NCBI RefSeq assembly: GCF_900016645.1
Contig: NZ_CDGJ01000058.1
DNA length: 64,000 nucleotides
Strand: one strand, 5' to 3'
Source: Acididesulfobacillus acetoxydans
Lineage (GTDB): Bacteria > Bacillota > Desulfitobacteriia > Desulfitobacteriales > Desulfitobacteriaceae
The position numbers and the translations under genes were made by a program. Within the stretch, counting starts at the first letter, position 1, and every line of letters begins with the position of its first letter. The notes under the pieces are model-generated. The model ran no database searches. It saw only the letters and a program-made list of their open reading frames with translations, and was not told where the DNA came from. Below, one piece after another: positions 58,979-64,000 of this stretch.

Positions 58979-60073
58979 ATGCCGGAGAAAGGGATTATCA
59001 ATTCCAAACAATTTGCCTGGTTGCTTTTTATCATCGTTACCTCAGTCTCCACCAGCCAGATACCGGCTATGCTGGTCGCCGCGGCGGGCAGGGATGCCTG
59101 GCTCTCGATTCTGGGCGGCTGGTTCATAAATATTTTGGTCGCCATTCTTTACGCTTATATGGGACTGCGCTTTCCGGGGGAAAATTTTGTCCAGTACAGC
59201 ATGACCCTCTTGGGAAAGTATCTGGGAAGAATCGTCGGCATCATTTTCCCGCTCTTTTTTCTCCTGGCCTGCGCGACTTTTCTTCGCGGCCTGAGCAGAC
59301 TGGTCAACATCGCTTTTCTGCCGGATACCCCGTATGAAGTGATTTTGGTCAGCAATTTCCTGGTCAGCGCTTACATCGCCCGCAAAGGGATTGAAGTCAG
59401 CGCCCGGATGACCGAGGTTTTGGGGCCCTTGTTCTTCATCAGTGGGATTGTTTTGTTCCTCATGGTCATTCCTTTGATTGATATAAGCCGGCTCAAGCCT
59501 CAGTTTGCTAACGGGGTGATCCCCTCTCTGAAGGGCACGCCTCTGGCCCAGGCCTTTTTCGGACTCTGTATCATAATGGCCATGTTTATGCCGGTTTGCG
59601 ACAGGCCGGAGAAAGCCTTCCGGGCTAAATTCGCCGCCATCAGTATGGGAACGCTCTTTGTCGGCATGCTGACGGCGTTCAGCACCGGCGTATTCGGAGT
59701 TGAGCAAACCAAGAATATGTATTCACCGGGACTTATGCTGGCCCGCATGGTCCATTTCGGTACGTATTTGGAAAGGATCGAGATCTTATGGATGGTGATC
59801 CTGGTGGGAGCCGGTATCGTGGCTGCCGCTATTCTGCTTTGGGCTTTCAGCCTGGGGATCGCCCAACTGGCGGGGCTTAAAACCTATCAGCCTCTGGTTT
59901 ACCCCGCGGCCTTGCTGGCATTGATGTTCGGACTGGTTTCTTTTCCGGGCAGCGGTGAGCAGTCAACTTTTACGCACTACACCTTTCCCCTCTTGGCCTT
60001 TGGGGTTGAGGTGGGTCTGGAAGTGTTCTTGCTCCTCACAGCCCTAATTTTGCGCAAGCGCGGGAGTGCCTAA
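58979..60073 (+). CDS. Spore germination permease GerB (GerAB/endospore germination permease)
   Basis: A 364-residue membrane protein with ten helices and the APC-superfamily fold: ISTSQIPAMLVAAAGRDAWLSI, GLRFPGENFVQYSMTLLGKYLG, LPDTPYEVILVSNFLVSAYIARKGIEV. GerAB-type subunits bind the germinant in the membrane. It is the last gene of gerA-gerC-small-gerB (367 bp after the small gene). The repeats between may make the spacing variable. ATG is preceded by AAGGGGACC. Confidence 0.95.
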   Translation: MPEKGIINSKQFAWLLFIIVTSVSTSQIPAMLVAAAGRDAWLSILGGWFINILVAILYAYMGLRFPGENFVQYSMTLLGKYLGRIVGIIFPLFFLLACATFLRGLSRLVNIAFLPDTPYEVILVSNFLVSAYIARKGIEVSARMTEVLGPLFFISGIVLFLMVIPLIDISRLKPQFANGVIPSLKGTPLAQAFFGLCIIMAMFMPVCDRPEKAFRAKFAAISMGTLFVGMLTAFSTGVFGVEQTKNMYSPGLMLARMVHFGTYLERIEILWMVILVGAGIVAAAILLWAFSLGIAQLAGLKTYQPLVYPAALLALMFGLVSFPGSGEQSTFTHYTFPLLAFGVEVGLEVFLLLTALILRKRGSA

Positions 60074-60170
60074 GATCCGCCCCGAACACTTCTTGGGCGG
60101 CTGTACTTTTTCCGACGAGTCCGCCGCAGATCAGGGTGGGGCGAACTGTCTTCCTGTCCGTATACTCTCC

Positions 60171-60350
60171 TTACACTTTTTTGCCGGGCAGAACAGGGGG
60201 CTCGGAGCGGGCTTTGTCCATGGCATTCCTCACCCGGTTGTTGTATTTGGCGAACAGTTTGGTTTGAAAGATATAGAAGATTAGGGAACCCGCCATAATG
60301 ATGGCCAGGCCGGTGGCGACCGCCAGGATATTACTGAGACCGCCGATCAT
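60171..60350 (-). CDS. Small single-pass membrane protein, 59 aa
   Basis: A 59-residue protein, MIGGLSNILAVATGLAIIMAGSLIF, with one helix (residues ~6-28) and a basic, Lys/Arg-rich tail. ATG 60350 follows GAGGTG at a normal distance. It is not similar to any family I know. It converges on gerB, with its own small transcription unit. Confidence 0.55.
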   Translation of the reverse strand: MIGGLSNILAVATGLAIIMAGSLIFYIFQTKLFAKYNNRVRNAMDKARSEPPVLPGKKV

Positions 60351-60620
60351 TGTGCAACACCTCTTCTGATCAGGATTTAGATCTGCGTCAGGGTCAGATT
60401 CGATCTCTTTCGTGACTGTAATGCATGAGCGGAATGTAATTGAGGATTTGGGGGCTGGGACCGCTGGTGTTTTCTCAGCTATAGGGTACCCAAGCCAGTG
60501 TTGTCCCAGCTATAGAGTACCTAAAAGGAACGGTTTCATGCACGGCGGTTTCCGGCAGGCACGCATTCCGGTTCCCCAAGAAAATCAAATTGCTAAGGAA
60601 AACCTTTTGCCATAGGAAAG
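60351..60620. other. Intergenic region
   Basis: No gene is seen. CAGCTATAGRGTACCYAA occurs twice (about 60477 and 60508). Confidence 0.4.
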
Positions 60621-60645
60621 CCCCGCACGCCGGGAGCGTGCGGGG
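60621..60645 (-). terminator. GC-rich hairpin after the DUF7916-type gene
   Basis: CCCCGCACGC pairs with GCGTGCGGGG around CGGGA. On the minus strand it is followed by CTTTCC, a weak T tract. It lies about 80 bp beyond the stop at 60724. Confidence 0.6.
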
Positions 60646-60743
60646 CAGGCAGTCAACGGTTGACGGAGCGGGGTGCAAAAAGTCCGGAATCGGTCCCTTC
60701 GTCGGGAGCGTGCGGGGCAGCAGTCAGCGGTTGACGGAGCGGG
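60631..60743. repeat. Duplicated 42-bp segment including the 3' end of the downstream gene
   Basis: CGGGAGCGTGCGGGGCAG, CAGTCARCGGTTGACGGAGCGGG occurs at 60631-60673 and again at 60703-60743 with two small differences. The second copy contains the last codons (RSVNR) and stop of the DUF7916-type gene, so the first is a duplication of the gene end. The spacing is 72 bp. Confidence 0.8.
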
Positions 60744-61653
60744 CCATGCGCGCGTAGGTGTGTCTCTTTCCTCTTATCGTGATGGAGTAAGCCATGATGT
60801 TTTCCGGGGTGGCTATGCCCAAAAAAGCTCCGGCGTCTCCCAGGTGATGCAAGTCGGTGCCTGTCATTTTACACATTAAGGCAATTTGACGCAGAGTCTG
60901 CGGATCGGCACCTTCCTGGGAGGTGCCAATGACTGTCAGCGTCAGCGCCCCCAGGCTGTGCGCCCGGTCGACCAGAGACTTCGCGTATTCAACTGTAAGG
61001 CCGGGGACGGTGCCCGGGGCCGGCAGGAGGATGATGTCGGCACCGGCCGCGACGAATTCCGCGACGTCCTCGTGGTTAATCAGGTTGGCTCCAGCTTCGT
61101 GACGCGAGCCGGCGGCGTGCATCTTTCCCGCGCCCAGGATAATTTTCCTGCCCAAAGCGTCCCGGATTGCCCGCAGGGAGCGGGAGATAGCCCGATTGGA
61201 GACGCCGCTGCCGGGGTTGCCCGTGAGCATGATCAAGCGGGTGCCCTGGCGGCAGGCTTCGCGAGCTGTGTCAGCGCTGGCCAGCCGTCCCGGAGGGAGC
61301 GGACGAATCTCCCCCAGAGTTTCTTGGTCCGGATCTACCGGTTCGAGGTTAATCCCGATAAGGCGGCCGGTGAGCCTTTCTAGGTTCTGAATCACCGAGT
61401 CTTCATTACGCGAAGTCGCGGGCAAGCCCTGAAAGACGGGGGCATAAACATCAAAGAAGTTTAACAGAAGAATGTCGGCCCCGAAGGCGGCGGCCAGCTC
61501 CGCGTTGCTGACCGACATCAGGACAGGCTGAAGGGCACCGATAATTTCGGCTACGAGTGTCCGGCCCTCGGCGGCGGCTATTCCTTCGAGGATCTCTTGC
61601 GCGGACATGTGGCGAAAGTCCGAGGCCGAACAATCGAGTACTCTTTTTGCCAT
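60724..61653 (-). CDS. DUF7916-type TIM-barrel-like protein next to PTS permease
   Basis: A 309-residue protein: MAKRVLDCSASDFRHM, SAQEILEGIAAAEGRT, LAAAFGADILLLNFFDVYAPVF, GINLEPVDPD, RLIMLTGNPGSGVSNRAI, IILGAGKMHAAGSRHEAG and ADIILLPAPGTVPGLTVEY. The repeated beta-strand/alpha pattern suggests a TIM barrel of the phosphonomutase/aldolase kind. Such proteins are commonly linked to PTS genes and annotated as hydrolases without proof. ATG 61653 follows GAAGGGAGAAG. The gene lies 117 bp after the EIIBC gene in the same operon, so it may process the imported sugar phosphate. Confidence 0.7.
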   Translation of the reverse strand: MAKRVLDCSASDFRHMSAQEILEGIAAAEGRTLVAEIIGALQPVLMSVSNAELAAAFGADILLLNFFDVYAPVFQGLPATSRNEDSVIQNLERLTGRLIGINLEPVDPDQETLGEIRPLPPGRLASADTAREACRQGTRLIMLTGNPGSGVSNRAISRSLRAIRDALGRKIILGAGKMHAAGSRHEAGANLINHEDVAEFVAAGADIILLPAPGTVPGLTVEYAKSLVDRAHSLGALTLTVIGTSQEGADPQTLRQIALMCKMTGTDLHHLGDAGAFLGIATPENIMAYSITIRGKRHTYARMARSVNR

Positions 61654-61770
61654 ATTGTTCTTCTCCCTTCTAAAGTGAATGTATGGCCGTCGCGTGCGCG
61701 GCGTTGAACTGGGCCGATGTGTCATGCCCTAGGTGGTTGGGATTATGAGGCGGGTCATTAGGTGCGGGCT

Positions 61771-63165
61771 CTACTTTTTCATGAGGGATTTGATGTGGGT
61801 CACCAGTGGATCGGCGACCGTGCCGACGACGATCTGGAAGTTATTGCCGCCCATTTTCATGATACCCGTGGCGCCGATTTGCTTGAGGCGGTTCTCGTCA
61901 ATTTTATTTGGATCCTTGACGGTCAGCCTGATCCGAGTGACACAGGCATCGATGACGTTAATGTTTTCCTTGTCACCGATGGCTGCCAGGATGTCCCCGG
62001 CCCGGCCGGCGAGTTCGCTGTTGCCCAATCCTGACAGGGTCACGGATTCTTCGTCATCTACGCGTCCGGGAGTGGGCAAGTCGAATTTTTTAATAAAGAA
62101 GACAAAGAGGAAATAGTAAATCGCACCGTAGAGTAAGCCGATCGGAATCAACAGATAGGGCTTGGTCGAGATGCCCCAATTCAGTACGTAGTCGATCAGA
62201 CCCGCTGAGAAGCCGAAGCCGGCGTGGATCCCCAAGGCCGTGCACAAAGCAAGGGAGGTGCCGGTGAGAAAGGCGTGAATGAGGTAGAGCCCCGGCGCCA
62301 GGAACATGAAAGAAAACTCGATGGGTTCCGTAATGCCAGTGAGGAAGGAAGTAAAGGCAATACCGAGCAGCATTCCTGTGACAGCTTTGCGGTTTTCCTT
62401 TTTGGCGGTTGTAATCATGGCCAGAGCGGCCGCTGGGAGGCCAAACATCATGATGGGGAAGAATCCGGTCATGAAGGTTCCGGCCGTGGGATCGTGCGCA
62501 AAAAAGCGGGTGAGATCCCCGGTCACGACTTTGCCGGCCGGTGTCGTAAAGGTGCCAAATTGGAACCAAACGAGGGAATTAATAACGTGATGAAGGCCAA
62601 AAGGCAGGAGCAGACGGTTCAAGAGTCCGAAGAAGAAGGCCCCGATGGTGCCGGAAGAGGCGATGGTATTGCCGACGGCGTTGATTCCGTTTTGCACCAG
62701 GGGCCAAACGTAGCCCATGATCACACCCAGAATCAAGGTTGTCAGAGAGGTTAGGATCGGAACAAAACGTTTTCCCCCGAAGAAGCCGAGAAAGTCCGGC
62801 AACTTAGTCGCTTTAAAACGATTGTAGAGGTAACCTGACAGAATGCCTACCAAGATACCGGCTAAGACCCCCATGTCGATGGTCTTGTTAAAAGTCACGG
62901 CCACTTTTGTCAGGACAAAGTACCCGACGGTGGCGGCGAGCCCCGCGACGCCATTGTTGTCTTCGGCCAGACCAATCGCGATGCCTATGGCAAAGATTAG
63001 GGCCAAATTACCGAAAATGGCGTTCCCGGCTTCACTCATCCAGGGAAGATTGAAGACATCGGGTTGTCCGAGCCGAAGCAGCAGGGCGGCCGCAGGCAAT
63101 ACGGCGACAGGGGTCATTAACGCTTTGCCCAGTCTTTGAGCGTTTGCCAAAGCTTTGTTAGCCAT
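61771..63165 (-). CDS. PTS EIIBC permease, glucose/N-acetylglucosamine superfamily
   Basis: A 464-residue permease. The EIIC domain (residues ~1-370) has ten helices, with PVAVLPAAALLLRLG, GLHHVINSLVWFQFG and the NISPTEF-like EPIEFSFMFLAPGLY (substrate site Glu). The EIIB domain (~385-464) carries the phosphorylated Cys in INVIDACVTRIRLTVKD. No EIIA domain is attached, so EIIA must come from elsewhere. The sequence is nearer NagE/MurP-type than PtsG. Start ATG 63165 after GGGAGGGAG. The long (~400 nt) leader carries a RAT antiterminator and terminator. Confidence 0.92.
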   Translation of the reverse strand: MANKALANAQRLGKALMTPVAVLPAAALLLRLGQPDVFNLPWMSEAGNAIFGNLALIFAIGIAIGLAEDNNGVAGLAATVGYFVLTKVAVTFNKTIDMGVLAGILVGILSGYLYNRFKATKLPDFLGFFGGKRFVPILTSLTTLILGVIMGYVWPLVQNGINAVGNTIASSGTIGAFFFGLLNRLLLPFGLHHVINSLVWFQFGTFTTPAGKVVTGDLTRFFAHDPTAGTFMTGFFPIMMFGLPAAALAMITTAKKENRKAVTGMLLGIAFTSFLTGITEPIEFSFMFLAPGLYLIHAFLTGTSLALCTALGIHAGFGFSAGLIDYVLNWGISTKPYLLIPIGLLYGAIYYFLFVFFIKKFDLPTPGRVDDEESVTLSGLGNSELAGRAGDILAAIGDKENINVIDACVTRIRLTVKDPNKIDENRLKQIGATGIMKMGGNNFQIVVGTVADPLVTHIKSLMKK

Positions 63166-63472
63166 AAATCTCCCTCCCATTTTTCATCATAATCATGACT
63201 TATATTAATTCGGTTTCGTACGCCAACCAAATTAATAACAGCGGAAAAACAGACACGAACGGAGACAGGGCGGAGAAAAGAACATTGGTGTGAAAAAAGA
63301 GAACTGTCGGGAAAAAAAACCAAGGTGAAAAAAATAATTTGAAAAGAAGAATAATTTGCAGAAGCAAAAACAGCGGTACTAAAAGAAAGCGACGGTGCTA
63401 AAAGAAAATAGCGGTGCTAAAAGAAAGCAAAAGCAGTGGTCCCGAGGGAAAAAGACTGAGGCGCAAAAAAAC
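63166..63472. other. Leader of the PTS operon, T-rich on the sense strand
   Basis: No ORF. Read on the minus strand, repeated CTTTCTTTTAGCACCG-like units (63370-63440) form a small minisatellite, followed by T-rich sequence. It is the distal part of the leader, downstream of the terminator. Confidence 0.5.
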
Positions 63473-63512
63473 AAAATGAGCCGAGCAGGGAAAAATTTAA
63501 CTTTCCCAGCTC
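63473..63512 (-). terminator. Regulated leader terminator of the PTS operon
   Basis: On the minus strand GAGCTGGGAAAG...TTTTTCCCTGCTC forms a stem of about 10 bp with one mismatch, followed by TTTTGTTTTTTT. Its 5' arm overlaps the end of the RAT element (63507-63512), so antiterminator and terminator cannot form together. Confidence 0.75.
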
Positions 63513-63535
63513 ATGCCCATTGCGGTAACACGCTG
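63507..63535 (-). promoter_or_regulatory. RAT element (GlcT/LicT-type RNA antiterminator)
   Basis: 29 nt on the minus strand with CAGCGTGTTACCGCAATGGG followed by CATGAGCTG. The GTGTTACYG...GGCATGAG pattern resembles the GlcT-responsive RAT of ptsG leaders more than the LicT type. CAGC/GCTG ends pair. Binding by the antiterminator would block the terminator. A cognate protein is encoded divergently at 63702. Confidence 0.75.
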
Positions 63536-63569
63536 TAGTGTGCTATAAAGAATATTGACTTATGTCTGC

Positions 63570-63598
63570 ATTATAACTTTATTCCTTGGGGCTGTCAA
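63570..63598 (-). promoter_or_regulatory. Perfect sigma-A promoter of the PTS operon
   Basis: TTGACA (63593-63598), a 17-bp spacer and TATAAT (63570-63575) on the minus strand, both matching consensus. The transcript would start near 63563, about 30 nt before the RAT. Confidence 0.85.
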
Positions 63599-63701
63599 CC
63601 GGACCGGACTGTTTTGGCCTGCTTTTGACCAAGAGGCTCCGGATTCAGTCAGGCCGGTACCCTGCGAGTCGAACCTTGAGAATTAGAACGGTGGGAAGAA
63701 T

Positions 63702-64000
63702 ATGGGAATGCCAGACAAATATACGGTGCATAAAGCGTTTAACAATAACGTCCTCTGGGTTACGGACGGTCAGCAGGAGAAAGTCCTCCTGGGCAAAGGG
63801 ATAGGTTTCGGCCTGCGTGCAGGCGATGCTTTCCAGGACGGCGCCTTAATCGAGAAGGTTTTTACCCTGGAGGACGAGAACAGGCAGAAGTTCTCGGAGC
63901 TTATCACTCAAGTGGATGCCAAGACGGTGGGCCTGTGTGAAGAGGTCATTTTCATGTTCAGCCGTGAACTCAACGAAGAGCTTGATCAAAAGATCCACGT
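63702..64000 (+). CDS. BglG-family transcription antiterminator (GlcT/LicT type), partial
   Basis: The first ~99 residues of an antiterminator, cut by the window end. Residues 7-60 are the CAT RNA-binding domain: AFNNNVLWV, then EKVLLGKGIGFGLRAGD and IEKVFTL with ENRQKFSELI. The start of PRD1 follows (VGLCEEVIFMFSRELNEEL). Such proteins bind RAT RNA when phosphorylated EII or HPr signals sugar uptake. ATG 63702 follows GGTGGGAAG; ATG 63708 is also in frame. The gene faces the PTS operon, whose leader carries the matching RAT. Confidence 0.92.
   Translation, partial: MGMPDKYTVHKAFNNNVLWVTDGQQEKVLLGKGIGFGLRAGDAFQDGALIEKVFTLEDENRQKFSELITQVDAKTVGLCEEVIFMFSRELNEELDQKIH

Overview
The window looks like a chromosomal segment of an endospore-forming member of the Bacillota, most likely a Peptococcaceae/Desulfitobacterium-type clostridium. 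The evidence is a tricistronic GerA germination operon, an alpha/beta-type spore protein, a GH18 hydrolase of the spore-cortex/coat type, a TRAP (MtrB) regulator, strong GGAGG-type ribosome sites with frequent GTG/TTG starts, and the DRTGG/CBS - dnaE - coaD - mtrB - accD - accA order. This taxonomic call is an inference; there is no rRNA in the window. One ambiguous base (N, 387) suggests a draft assembly.

Layout: 1-2.7 kb is a mobile-element graveyard (insertion-sequence end, truncated D35E transposase) with a small holin-like toxin and a convergent antisense RNA. 2.7-7.6 kb holds a NYN-LOTUS protein and a sigma-54 module: a PduL-GNAT fusion behind a near-consensus -24/-12 promoter, a PAS-PAS sigma-54 activator and a CGGC protein. 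7.6-12.8 kb (minus strand) is a complete D-alanylation operon in the order dltC-D-X-A-B. 13-16 kb is accessory: a truncated methyltransferase, a frameshifted anti-sigma-like protein, and a DUF2087/GIY-YIG protein. 16-40.6 kb is housekeeping: RNA modification (rluA-type, cca, queG, trmL), aminopeptidase, dehydrogenase, lipid kinase, Lrp-aminotransferase pair, MraY/TagO-type transferase, dnaE, coaD, mtrB, accDA and tRNA-Leu(CAA).

40.6-50.5 kb carries hicAB, a scrap of an mrp-type ATPase, and a muropeptide/MurNAc salvage cluster (NamZ remnant, serine hydrolase, BadF-type sugar kinase, CocE hydrolase, MurQ, dipeptide epimerase, MurR). NamZ has an internal deletion and the kinase a -1 shift in a G6 tract, so the pathway appears to be decaying or switchable. 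50.9-55.1 kb has a MerR-TipAS regulator, an fmdE-tauE-arsR group, a molybdopterin-oxidoreductase scrap and a YefM/RelE pair with its operator. 55.5-60.1 kb is the germination operon. 60.2-64 kb is a PTS system: an EIIBC permease and a DUF7916-type protein on the minus strand, facing a GlcT/LicT antiterminator on the plus strand. A perfect TTGACA-N17-TATAAT promoter, a 29-nt RAT-like antiterminator and an overlapping intrinsic terminator lie between them.

A recurring theme is short tandem repetition. In-frame 18-24 bp minisatellites swell DltA, DltB, QueG, DnaE and the AccA tail, and non-coding minisatellites fill several intergenic gaps. The most unusual items are the sigma-54-controlled PduL-GNAT fusion, the type I toxin-antitoxin candidate, the minisatellite invasion of core genes, and the decaying MurNAc cluster.
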